Positions 40,801 through 54,600 of a stretch of DNA of 64,000 bases are shown in pieces. The notes under the pieces are model-generated. The model saw only the letters and a list, made by a program, of their open reading frames with translations, made no database searches and was not told where the DNA came from. The stretch is from Arion vulgaris (lineage: Eukaryota > Mollusca > Gastropoda > Stylommatophora > Arionidae), in assembly GCA_020796225.1 (NCBI GenBank), contig CM036768.1, positions 40,188,789 to 40,252,788 of the forward strand, written 5' to 3'. Both the position numbers and the translations under genes were made by a program. How positions within the stretch are numbered: the stretch's first letter is position 1; the number at the start of each line of letters is the position of its first letter.

Positions 40801-43800
40801 GGAAGAGTTGGGGAGGGAATAGTTACCTATCACTTTGTTATGTGACACATCATCTTGTACTTGAATCCATCCTGCATCCATCTATTCTAGGCTAACAAGA
40901 AAGGACCAGAATTTAAGACAACTTACAACAACAATTCCCAGTGTATCACTGTTGAATTCTCAACTTTGGATATTGTTCTTCATCAGGGAGTTATCCTTAG
41001 GTAATCTTTGGAAGTTAATTGAAGATTGAAATAAAGATAACAGATATCTGTAAAATAATCATAAAGTGAGTTATCCTTAGGTAATCTTTAGAAGTTAATT
41101 GAAGGTTGAAATAAAGATAACAGATATCTGTAAAATAATCATAAAGTGAGTTATCCTTAGGTAATCTTTGGAAGTTAATTGAAAGTTGAAATAAAGATAA
41201 CAGATATCTGTAGAATAATCATAAAGTGAGTTATCCTTAGGTAATCTTTGGAAGTTAATTGAAGGTTGAAATAAAGATAACAGATATCTGCAGAATAATC
41301 ATAAAGTGAGTTATCCTTAGGTAATCTTTGGAAGTTAATTGAAGGTTGAAATAAAGATAACAGATATCTGTAAAATAATCATAAAGTGAGTTATCCTTAG
41401 GTAATCTTTGGAAGTTAATTGAAAGTTGAAATAAAGATAACAGATATCTGTAAAATAATCATAAAGTGAGTTATCCTTAGGTAATCTTTGGAAGTTAATT
41501 GAAGGTTGAAATAAAGATAACAGATATCTGTAAAATAATCATAAAGTGAGTTATCCTTAGGTAATCTTTGGAAGTTAATTGAAGGTTGAAATAAAGATAA
41601 CAGATATCTGTAGAATAATCATAAAGTGAGTTATCCTTAGGTAATCTTTGGAAGTTAATTGAAGGTTGAAATAAAGATAACAGATATCTGTAGAATAATC
41701 ATAAAGTCTGATAGAAAGTAATGGTCAATAAATGTGTCTAGCGTTTGAAATGAAGAAATGTTTAAGGCAGAAAGCATTGCTGTTTCATTGTGAGGTTGAG
41801 AGAGAGATATATGAAAGTAATGGTCAATAAATGTGTCTAGCGTTTGAAATGAAGAAATGTTTAAGGCAGAAAGCATTGCTATTTCATTGTGAGGTTGAGA
41901 GAGAGAGATATAGAAAGTAATGGTCAATAAATGTGTCTAGCGTTTGAAATGAAGAAATGTTTAAGGAAAGCATTGCTGTTTCATTGTGAGGTTGAGAGAG
42001 AGAGAGATATATGAAAGTAATGGTCAATAAATGTGTCTAGCGTTTGAAATGAAGAAATGTTTAAGGAAAGCATTGCTGTTTCATTGTGAGGTTGAGAGAG
42101 AGATATATGAAAGTAATGGTCAATAAATGTGTCTAGCGTATGAAATGAAATGTTTAAGGAAAGCATTGCTATTTCATTGTGAGGTTGAGAGAGAGAGATA
42201 TATATGAAAGTAATGGTCAATAAATGTGTCTAGCGTTTGAAATGAAATGTTTAAGGAAAGCATTGCTGTTTCATTGTGAGGTTGAGAGAGAGAGATATAT
42301 GAAAGTAATGGTCAATAAATGTGTCTAGCGTTTGAAATGAAGAAATGTTTAAGGCAGAAAGCATTGCTGTTTCATTGTGAGGTTGAGAGAGAGATATATG
42401 AAAGTAATGGTCAATAAATGTGTCTAGCGTATGAAATGAAATGTTTAAGGAAAGCATTGCTATTTCATTGTGAGGTTGAGAGAGAGAGATATATGAAAGT
42501 AATGGTCAATAAATGTGTCTAGCGTTTGAAATGAAATGTTTAAGGAAAGCATTGCTGTTTCATTGTGAGGTTGAGAGAGAGAGATATATGAAAGTAATGG
42601 TCAATAAATGTGTCTAGTGTTTGAAATGTTTAAGGCAGAAAGCATTCTATTTCATTGTGAGGTTAGAGAGAGAGATATATGAAAGTAATGCAGAAAGCAT
42701 TGCTGTTTCATTGTGAGGTTGAGAGAGAGAGATATATGAAAGTAATGCAGAAAGCATTGCTATTTCATTGTGAGGTTGAGAGAGAGAGATATATGAAAGT
42801 AATGCAGAAAGCATTGCTATTTCATTGTGAGGTTGAGAGAGAGAGATATATGAAAGTAATGCAGAAAGCATTGCTATTTCATTGTGAGGTTGAGAGAGAG
42901 AGATATATGAAAGTAATGCAGAAAGCATTGCTATTTCATTGTGAGGTTGAGAGAGAGAAATATAAGTAATGCAGAAAGCATTGCTGTTTCATTGTGAGGT
43001 TGAGAGAGAGAGATATATGAAAGTAATGCAGAAAGCATTGCTATTTCATTGTGAGGTTGAGAGAGAGAGAGAGATATATGAAAGTAATGCAGAAAGCATT
43101 GCTATTTCATTGTGAGGTTGAGAGAGAGAGATATATATGAAAGTAATGCAGAAAGCATTGCTGTTTCATTGTGAGGTTGAGAGAGAGAGATATATGACAA
43201 TCGTGGCATACACTTTACATGACGTCACCATCAACCACAATAAATGATTTGTTGATTTTCTAGACACCACTTACATGTTTAGTAGTTTGACATTGCTTTC
43301 TGAACAGTGAGGTCTGTTTTTACCATTTAAAAATTCAAGTGAACAAATTTGATTACAAACTGCTTGCAGTTTGAATTACGTACACATGGGTTGTGATCAA
43401 GTTCACTAAAACTTAAGCTACAAATGCTCACTCAGATAGATATGTACAGGTCTATATTATTATCAGTTTTATTTCAAAACAGGTAAGATTATTTGCTGAC
43501 ATGCATTATTGGTGACTGAACAGACATCACATCATTCTGGCAGACCCATAGGTGCTTAGTCTCCCATGTTGCACAGCATGCATACTGATGATTCCTGTGA
43601 CTTGCTGGTTAAACACACTCCTCTTCTCCCCCTCAAGCATCTAGTTCTACTTGTACTCCATGTAATTTCAATCTCCTTAAATCACGACATTGATTCAAGT
43701 CAATTTTAATGTCCTCATCTAACAGTAGGTCGAAAGAGACAGAAGAACATTCCCCTTATCCATCCTAAACTCCCCAACAACTCTCTTGTTGCCATGAACG

Positions 43801-46800
43801 CCCTCATGCCCATCATTTTATGTGCATTCAAGATAATTTTTGTTTGAATTAATATTAGTGCATGTTTGAATATGTAAATTAATGTTAGTACATGTTTGAA
43901 TATGTAAATTAACTCTTTCCATGCACAGTTATTTCCTCAATTTTTAAGCAGTTAATTCAAGGAAAGTAAAAAAAAAAATTTTTTTAAATAAAATGATCCC
44001 AACTACTTATCAATAAATAAACATATATATTTTATTATATACTAAATTGAAGAAAACTTGACAACCCAATAGAATAACAAGGTTGAAAAGTAGTATAAGT
44101 AAAACAGTAGAAGTAATACAAGAAAGACTTCTTATAAGGGAAGCAACTCTATGGCGCAGTTGCGGTTTATGGCGTGCAACGGACTTCCGCGTGGCGCAGT
44201 GTGCGGCTTAAAGTGTGGAAAGAGTTAATGTTAGTACATGTTTGAATATGTAAATTAATGTTAGCACATGTTTGAATATGTAAACGCTCTAAGAGAAAAC
44301 ATACACTCTTAAGATTTCAACAAAGAAGATAAAGGGTATTATCTATCTCGGTTGTGCAAGTTAAGCATACGGAAAAGTGCGGCAAGACAGGAAAATCACA
44401 AGAGAAACCTAGTCGATGCATCAACCAACACAGAACGGGAGTTGTTAGTCTAAACACAATGAAATACGTGCTTGGGAGGAGATAGAATGGAGAAATTATG
44501 GATATGTCCGATGTGTGATGAAAATGATCCTCAAATGAGCAATGAACAATATGTAAATTAATATTAGTACATGTTTGAATATGTAAATTAATGTTAGTAC
44601 ATGTTTTAATATGAACTTAACATTAAGACATGTTTAGATATTGATCATTGACTGGGAGGATGCCGGTCTCACTCGACAACGTGTTGTTTTCAGTGATATT
44701 AGAGTCCTTAATATAACATTTCTTATTTTCTGTGTAAATTATGCGATATACATATGTTTTGCATTAGATAGCATATATTCTATGCATTTAAAATACATAA
44801 CTGATACAAAAATACACCCATTTCATTACTGCTATCCCACAGAAAAAAAATGTTTCAGTGCAACAATGTTCACCGAAAACGGTGGCTGTATTTTCATTCT
44901 CCTCTTTGAATGTGTTATCTTCTGATGTCCAAGTGGTTAAATATTCACTAATTTCATCAGGACAGTAATCCAAGTGATCAGGTTACCTATATTGGTGAAA
45001 TTTAGAATATTTCTAGGAGCAAGTTGAAACATGTTCTAGAAACATTCACAATGATAGTACTTTGGTCTCACTCAATATGTGTTATTTTCAAGAACATTAG
45101 AGGCAGTAATATTAGAAAATTTATTATTGAAAAATAAATGATGTGATGTACATAACATTAGTTAGCATGTATTCCATGCATTTACAATACTTCTTCTTCT
45201 AATGCTCTATATCGATCACTTGTTAACCACTCTTTCTGATTTATATGTGATCTGAGTCTAGGAGCGATTGTACGTTATGCCAGTTATGCGCATACAAGTA
45301 GGCCAGCACATCTGATTTCTGCAACAGTTTTTATTTACTAGGCTAGTTTCCCTAGGAACCTACCTTAGTCACCTCTTATGACATGCCTTGTAGTTCTCAG
45401 TGTTACTATTCTACTATTCTTTGCTCCTCTTGCCCACCCAACAACACACAGGTGATTTGCAATACATAAATAATATAAAAACACACCCAGTTCATGATGT
45501 TTATCCCATCATTAATATGTTGACGAAATTCCAATAGCTGAACGTTTGGGAGTTAATGATTTGTTTTTAATTAGTTCATGTGTACTTTTTTGTTGTTGTC
45601 TACTTGCACCTAATGTCTGAACTTTCATCTCAATAGCTTGTTGAATTTTGCCAAGAAAATAGAACCATCCATAGAATCCTACACTGCGTCTCAAGCTACC
45701 AAAAGGATACTGTCAGCAACTTCTGTCATTTCGCGACCACCAAGCCATATATTTCTTGAAAGTGAGTTTATGATAAAGCTTGCCAAATTTTAAATCTGTA
45801 TAAAAGCAACTTTGTTTGTATGCCCGCTAGTATCCTCAAATAAATTGAGACCAAATAAAAACCAAACTTGATTACGGTCACTACAGTCATGATTATAAGC
45901 ATTGAAGTGATGACAAAATATATGCAATTATGCATTTAACAGCTTCAGGAAGAGCAGCTAAGACTTTAACAAATAATAAATTATTTACTTAGCATTAGCT
46001 GCCATGAAACTGACACATACATATTCTGTAGTGCACTATCATTTGTAGAAACATCAGATGTTGTGTTTGGTTTTCATCTGAAGCTCACAGATCTAGATAC
46101 CATATAATGTAAAGATATACAGTTTTTTTCTCTGGTCAGCTTCTTATACCACATATTGGGCTCTCTGTAGTGTAGAGGTTAGCTGCTTGCCTCTCGTGTC
46201 AAAGGTAACTGGTTCACTTCCTTGTGGAGCCATCGGCATATTTTTCCAGAGATCCCTGATCTCAGTGTTACTTGAGATCGAGTTCCAAGGCCTATCGGAG
46301 ACGGACAATAAAACCTAGATCCTGTGTTCAATTTGAGCACGTAAAAGAACCCTTGGCAGTTTAAAGTTGAGAATAGCAGGCTTGTAAGCCACTGCCCGTT
46401 GCAAAATTCATTTGAAAAAGTTGAGAATAGCAGACTTGTAAGCCACTACCCGTTGCAAAATTCATTTGAAAAAGTTGAGAATAGCAGGCTTGTAAGCCAC
46501 TGCCGGGCAAAATTCCTTTGAAAAAGTTGAGAATAGCAGGCTTGTAAGCCACTGCCCGTTGCAAAATTCATTTGAAAAAGTTGAGAATAGCAGACTTGTA
46601 AGCCAATGCCCGTTGCAAAATTCATTTGAAAAAGTTGAGAATAGCAGGCTTGTAAGCCACTACCCGTTGCAAAATTCATTTGAAAAAGTTGAGAATAGCA
46701 GACTTGTAAGCCAATGCCCGTTGCAAAATTCATTTGAAAAAGTTGAGAATAGCAGGCTTGTAAGCCACTACCCGTTGCAAAATTCATTTGAAAAAGTTGA

Positions 46801-49800
46801 GAATAGCAGGCTTGTAAGCCAATGCCCGTTGCAAAATTCATTTGAAAAAGTTGAGAATAGCAGGCTTGTAAGCCACTACCCGTTGCAAAATTCATTTGAA
46901 AAAGTTGAGAATAGCAGACTTGTAAGCCAATGCCCGTTGCAAAATTCATTTGAAAAAGTTGAGAATAGCAGGCTTGTAAGCCACTACCCGTTGCAAAATT
47001 CATTTGAAAAAGTTGAGAATAGCAGGCTTGTAAGCCACTACCCGTTGCAAAATTCATTTGAAAAAGTTGAGAATAGCAGACTTGTAAGCCAATGTCCGTT
47101 GCAAAATTCATTTGAAAAGTTGAGAATAGCAGACTTGTAAGCACTACCGTGCAAAATTCATTTGAAAAAGTTGAGAATAGCAGGCTTGTAAGCCACTGCC
47201 CGTTGCAAAATTCATTTGAAAAAGTTGAGAATAGCAGGCTTGTAAGCCACTACCGTTCAAATTCATTTGAAAAGTTGAGAATAGCAGACTTGTAAGCCAA
47301 TGCCCTTGCAAATTCATTTGAAAAGTTGAGAATAGCAGACTTGTAAGCCACTACCCGTTGCAAAATTCATTTGAAAAAGTTGAGAATAGCAGACTTGTAA
47401 GCCACTACCCGTTGCAAAATTCATTTGAAAAAGTTGAGAATAGCAGACTTGTAAGCCACTACCCGTTGCAAAATTCATTTGAAAAAGTTGAGAATAGCAG
47501 GCTTGTAAGCCACTGTCCGTTCAAAATTCATATGAAAAGTTGAGAATAGCAGACTGTAAGCCACTGCCGTGCAAAATTCATTTGAAAAAGTTGAGAATAG
47601 CAGGCTTGTAAGCCAATGCCCGTTGCAAAATTCATTTGAAAAAGGATTAACAGTAAAATTCCTACAAAATATCTTCACATCTTTAAATTACATTGTGACC
47701 CTCACCCAGTGCTACGGAGTTTGTGCACTTCAGCTGAGATCTTCCAGTGTAAGAAAGAGATCAGAGCACACATGGTTAGTCACTGAAGTGCAATGATGAT
47801 GGTCCTATCAAGCAATAAATCAATCCATCATTATACCACAAATGTAATAATCAGCACAAAATTAAAGAACACTCATGTTTAGTTTTGTTTTCATCCAGTT
47901 GTAAGCAATTCAGGAGATATTAGTTTATCCTAAGCAAAACTTTACCATCCTAACTTGATAATTTCACTCATAGGTCAAATGTCTCACCTCCACTGCTATC
48001 ATGCTGAAATCAGCTTATCACATGCTGAATACATCTTTTTCATGGTCTTTCTCTTCATTGTTAGAATGTTTCCATCCATAATTGTTTTCTCCAGCCCTTC
48101 ATGTCTATTTATGTGTCCAAAAACTTCAACGTTTTCATTGGTTTTTTTTAAGCATCAGTCAGTTTTCTTTGCTTTTGAGCTTCTTCTGGGTATATCTATT
48201 TGTTTTCTTCTGTGGTATACCGAGGACTCTTCTATACCATATAGATTCTCTCGCGTTCATATATCATATAAATTCTAAAGTACATGTATGCTTTCTTCTC
48301 TACTGTGTTAAATATCCATGTCTCACACCCATAATTTGCTACTGGGAATATATATATATATACACTCTTAGTATTCTGATCTTTGTTGTCCTATCAGTTT
48401 TATTCCATACTGTTCTTACTTTTAGTTTTTGTAGGGTTGTGTTTTTGTTTTCTTTCCTTCATCTCACTTCCATCTCCTCTAAACAGTTACTCAAGATATT
48501 CAAAACTGTCAACTTTTTATTCTCTACCCATTGATAAAAATATCCTTTGTCATGATTGTATTACAAGTTATCATTATTGTTCTATTTGTTGCCACATTGA
48601 GATATAGGATTTAAGCTTTTCTCTTGCACTACCATTATTGATTTCTCAATTCATTTTTGTGATGTTGATAGTAACACTTTATGATCTTCATATCTTAGTT
48701 TAGGTATTTCTCTTAATATCGCTATAAAGGGATCTCAGGATCTACATAACTTACTTGACTTATTCCTCTCCCATCCTTGTGCAGCATAGGACCTCAACTT
48801 TTCCTGGTCCCTGACGGTTTTCTTTATGGGAGATCTACCTAGATAAAGTAATGTCTTCTTCAGATTTCACAGTATTTGGTATTTGGCATCAGTATGACAC
48901 ATACACAATTTTAATCACAGCTAGAACCAAATATAGATACCTATCTTTTGAAATCACAGACCATACATTTCTTGTTTCAGCAAGTTTTCCTAGTCAAGTC
49001 ATTCTTCAGCAATATAGTTTCACAAATAGTATATCTTCTTGACATCTCTTTATCATTGCAGTTCATAACTGTGTTAAATGTATCTACATGCAAATAATGT
49101 AAACTTATGAAATATTAATTTATAATTTAAACAAAGAATTAGCAAAATACTTTTCTTCTGCTGCTGTGATTAACATCAGCTATGCTTCTATTCTGGTGTA
49201 GGTCGTAAACAGGACAGTGCATTTCAGGTCTTCACTGGTCCACCATAATTTATTTTGAAAGGTTGCTACATTAGGCCAGTTTTTATATTTGATCAGCAAG
49301 AGTAGGACAGTCTTGCAAGACATATTACTGAATCTTACTAGTTGCTCTGCAGTTGCAAACAGCAGTCTCTGATGCATATTCTGTTCCCATGGGCTCTGTG
49401 ATTAAAATGTATTATTTTGAGCCTGAATATCTTTGTCTGTTGCATAAACTGATCAGATGATTTTTTCAGTGATTCTTGATCTCATTGCAGATGAGATCAA
49501 CTTCTTAGTCCTATCAGAGATGCAGGATAAAATGTATGTCTTATGTTCATGAGGAGCAGGTAAAAGAATCCTTGGCAGTAGAAAATCAAAAAGAGTAGGA
49601 TCAAAGGTCACTCACTATCTGGCCAAAAAGACATTAATAACAATTAAATTCAACTTTCTACAAATGTTCACTTTTTTCTGTATTACATTGCTGATTCTCG
49701 CTGTTACTACAAAGTTTGAACTCTGTTGCTAAGATCTTCTTGTGTTCAAAGTAAATTGGAACATGCATGGTTATTCACTGAAATGCAATGATGATTGTCG

Positions 49801-51566
49801 TATCAATCATTCAATCAAATGCTCTGGTTTCAACATTTCGTTCTCGTTTTGTTTACTATCAATCTAAGATAGACAAAATAATTAATTTTAATCAGTAGGT
49901 GAAATAATAAGTGAAAAAATGAAAAATAAGCAAGGTATTTTACTTTTGATATTTAGTTTTACTACTATCTATCTGATTGTAGATTACAGAGATATATTAC
50001 AACAGATTTCAAGCCACTGGTCTAAACATTTGACATCAAACAGATCATTTTATCTAAAATTACTGAAATATGTATCAGTTATCTCCTATTTTTTTCTCAG
50101 AATTCTTAACATATATTTTTCTTTATTCAATCTTCATATCTTTCTTGATTTTCATCATCTGTTCTTCTTTTTTCTGTTTATCTCCTGCATATAAAACATA
50201 TTTCTGGGTATTTGCTCCATCCTTCTAAATTGTACTTAAACGAATTACCTGTCACTTTGCTCAGAATCCAAGCAACATTCAGATGGCCTAATGCTGAAAG
50301 TTAAAGCACTGGTGGACAGTATTCAATTTGGTATATGCAATGCAAAATGTGTTGTAATGCGCTCAAAAGTAGAAGGTAAGACCATCTACTTTTTCTGATA
50401 TGACTGTTTCTCAAATGTTATTATTGTCTTATTTTTTTCCAGACATTCACTTCATCTATAAGTAACTCATTGCTTCTTGAATAGATATGTATTCTATTTT
50501 CTTGATATCTTGACAAAATTATGAATACATGTATTACATTCTTTGTTATGTTTAAATCATTTATATCTGATCAATTTGGGGACTCTCTGGAGCAAAAGTT
50601 CTCCTTGCGTTCTAACAACATGGGTTCTCATCTGGGCAGTTTTGTTTGATTCACAAGTACATTTTTCCCCACTGATGTCTAGAATTGTTGCTGGAACTAC
50701 AATACTCTCAGCCGATGATGTGTCATTTCTGCAGAGATGGATCAAGCCATATGGGGAAACAAGGTGTAAAGAAGTCATATCATTTGACAAGAAATATTTT
50801 AAACATTGTCCATTGACTTGTCAGGTAAACAGTCATTAGAATATTCAAGTCATACAAATTAAATACTAGCACTGAAGAAAAATATATTTCAAGATGGCTA
50901 CCTTGATTTTTGTTTTTTTATTTGTCTTTCAGCTAGTTTAAAAAAAATTTATTTGTCTTTATCTGGTATTTTATTTTATTTATCTCTTTCAGCTACTGTT
51001 TTTTAATTTATTAGTCTTTATCTAGTATTTTGTTTGATTTATCTCTTTCAGGTACAGGTTTTTAATTTATTAGTCTTTATCTGGTATTTTGTTTAATTTA
51101 TCTCTTTCAGGTACTTTTTAAAAATATATTTGTCTTTATCTGGTATTTTATTTGATTTATCTCTTTCAGGTACAGGTTTTTAAAAATATATTTGTCTTTC
51201 TGGTATGTTATTTGATTTATCTCTTTCAGCTACAGGTTTTTAAAAATTTATTTGTTTTTATCTGGTATTTTATTTGATTTATCTCTTTCAGGTACAGGTT
51301 TTTAAAAATATATTTGTTTTTATCTGGTATTTTATTTGATTTATCTCTTTCAGGTACAGGTTTTTAAAAATATATTTGTCTTTCTCTGGTATTTTATTTG
51401 ATTTATCTCTTTCAGCTACATGTTTTTTAATTTATTAGTTTTTATATGATAGTGAAATTTAACTGTCGATATAAGGGGGTGAGTTTTAGTGAGTTCTAAG
51501 GTAATGAATGTTATCTTTCTCAGGTATTGAATTTATTCTGACTTTGCTAAGTTTAAAAAGAAGCTA

Positions 51567-51600
<34 letters not shown>

Positions 51601-54600
51601 AGGACCATCGTTATTGCACTTTGGTGAGTAACCATGTGTGCTCTGATCTCTTTCTGACACAGGAAGATCTCTACTGCAGTGCACAAACTCCATAGCACCG
51701 TTGAGGGTCCCGATAAAAGCTAATAGACACAGAATTGATTTCATTGTTTCAGATTTCCCCATATGACTTGGTAACTCTTTGCAAAAATGGCATGCAACCT
51801 TCAGAGAGTATTGCCAAAAGCACAGATTTCATGTCTCCAGCAACAATCATAGGCATGTCTGGAAAAAATGAACTCATGAACCAAATATCAGAAGCCTTGA
51901 TTTGAACCCACATTCTTCAGAACACAATGCATATGACTTGACCACTTTGCCACAGAGACAAATGACAAACTTTTCTAAATATTCAAATTCAATCGTTTTC
52001 CAAGGATTGATTTTGATGTGTTTTTTCTCATGTATGAAAATTGATATTAACTTTCTCAGGTATTGAATTTGGCATTGGCATGCAATATCAAACAATTGGT
52101 GTCACTACTATCATGAGGAAAATTGAAGTTATTGATCCTGATCCTATGACATACCACCCAAAGGTTAACAAGATGTCATGTATATACTTGTATCTGTTTT
52201 TTTTCACATCAATATTGTTGTTTTCTAGAGTCCTATTTTGTTCATTTTAATTGTCATATCAATTTCTAATATATTTATTGATTTCTTTCTTTCCGTTATT
52301 TACTATTGCAGTCGCCGAGTGGTTACCGGGCCCAAATTTGGGGGTAAAGAATGGAACCACTGTTACCTGCCATGCATGTCGTAGGAGGCGACTAAGGAGG
52401 TTTGGCTGAAATCGGATGCACATGTCCTAAACGTGTAGAGGTCTATGCGTTTAGGGCCTACCAAACCAATGTGCAACGTATACATGTTCTTGGCAAAGAC
52501 CAAACATATCACAAAGAGTGATTAAAATTGGTCGTGAAGAACGAATGCAAAGAAGAAGAAGGAGACTATTGCAGTTGTAATCTTGTCTCCAGCACTTGTT
52601 ACTGCTTTCACCCATCCTACATCTGATATTTTCTTCTAGAGTTATTGGTGTTCTTTGTTAACTATTCTCAGTGTGCATTATTACTCTATTCTTTATACAA
52701 TTTCTTTTTATGGTTCCAACATATTCTTTATTCATCCCTCAATTGTTCCATATTTTCTATTCCATTATCTTCTTAACCCTCTTAGATCATTGAGCCAACA
52801 TATAGACCTGCGACTATGTTTAGAATGCCACTAAGCCATTATGTTGCCTTTTGGGTGTCTGTTGAGATAAGCAAATGTTTCTACACCCTAACGTTAGTGA
52901 AGTTAAAAAATCTTCATGCAACGGAAAGTACTTATATATAGAGACACATTTACTTCCTATTAACAAAGATTTGTAAGCGTGGAAAACATGTGTTATTGTG
53001 ATAAATTCATAGAGCATATTTCTTCATTAATTTGCTATAATTTTAGATAAACTACTTACTATGATAATCTAGTGAAACATATAGAATATGTTAACACACG
53101 GATTATCTCATTCACTTGCTACTGCTGGAAACATATATGAATATTAAGTTGTTATACAAGCATGTGAATATAAATATTGTTTATGATTTTTTTTTTTTTT
53201 TAAAATAGTCATGCTACAATAATCTAATTTTCTCAAACATATATCACCTGATGTAAATTATTATTATATTGTGTTCATCATCCAAGTAACAACAATTTGA
53301 AATATAGTATGTCATACTTCAAAGAAACAATACTATAAAGGTTGAAACTACTTGATATTGAATGTTAAATTTGCATTTCAAAATAAATACAGAGTGAAAG
53401 GGTTCATATTTAAATTCCGTATGTAGTAGCCAGTCCCCCCCAGGTAGCAGCTGATGAACCAGACAGTTAGCTTTAGTGTGTAGTTGGTAGATATTTAGAT
53501 ATTCTTATTAGCTGACCGTAGTGTTTGCGCACTAAATCTGCATCTGTCCACTATAAGCAGTATGGCAACACCAAACGAGACCTGACGTAGTAAAACTAAT
53601 CGACGTAGTGACGGCATAGAAACGGTAGTAAACACAGAAGAGACGACATAAACATTGGGCATGACCAGACGTGTTCGTGTATTGTCCACAAATTATAACA
53701 GCAAATAAATGTATATGAAATGAATCCACCTGGTTTGTTTAGTATATTATAGTTGCATGAAAGAGACATCGTCAAAGATACACTATCATCCAATGGAACA
53801 TCATCATCAGGACTAAATAACACCCCAGGATCATCTAAAACATCAGAAACTATAACACATATTTACCTTTTCTGTTTGGTGTTACAACTGATTGTTACTG
53901 AAACAGATTGCGTATGAGACATCTTTTTAAAGATCTAAATGGCTAATCGCAGGAATGAAATGTTGCTTGAAAGATGTGAAATATTTAGTTACTTTTTCCA
54001 TTACTTCCCGTTCCTATTCCACTTTTATATTAACTGGAAATTACTTAAAAGTGAAGTGTAAATGATAACAAATACATAACAACATGGCTTATGCTAGAAA
54101 TAGAAGTGAAACGGAGTTTACTATTCATTCTAAGATACCCTGTGACCAAAAAGCTAGAGATTTTTCATGAATGGTCATGATGCTAGTTTAAAAACAATTA
54201 ATAAATAATGCATCGAATCACAATTTTCTTAATGTTTATGTATTCAATAATGGATTACCAATATAAAGAGAGCGGTCAGACTCGTTTATTCAACATATTG
54301 TTCATCAACATATTGTTCTTCAGTAAGTTGAATTTTTGATCTCACAATTTTTATTTGTAATGTATACTAATATGTGTCCTGTATAATTAACACTTTATTA
54401 TATTTCCTAATACAGTAAATATTTTGTGAAACTACATCCATTTGTCTTCAATCTGATATATATAATAAGCCATATTGTCAATCATATTTAGAAACAGTAT
54501 TTTAGTTTTTCTAAACTAATAGTGCAATTTGGTTGGAAATAAAAAACTAATTCCGTCCAGAGGCTAAAGAAACTCAGTAGCTAATCAGTTAAGCCATGTA

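Larger units (their letters stand above)
43835..44640. repeat. about 29-bp minisatellite invaded twice
   Basis: Units of tgttagtacatgtttgaata plus tgtaaattaa occur at 43850-43912, 44225-44283 and 44550-44640. A TTAA MITE (43913-44224) and a LINE tail (about 44340-44545) separate the three blocks. Confidence 0.88.

Noticed and set aside
42647..42969. Frames on both strands in the 57-bp repeat
   Set aside because: Same cause: a period divisible by three. Not a protein.
46446..47144. Long open frames on both strands (232 and 193 codons) in the 54-bp array
   Set aside because: The unit length is a multiple of three, so open frames repeat on both strands automatically. No start context, splice support or domain; the array is inside a SINE.
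48082..48534. A 150-codon hydrophobic plus-strand frame
   Set aside because: It is the antisense of a decayed LINE RT thumb and C-terminus on the minus strand.
52311..52400. A tRNA Leu/Ser gene at the head of SINE-2
   Set aside because: No acceptor stem pairing, and it continues into the repeated SINE body shared with 16.3 kb.
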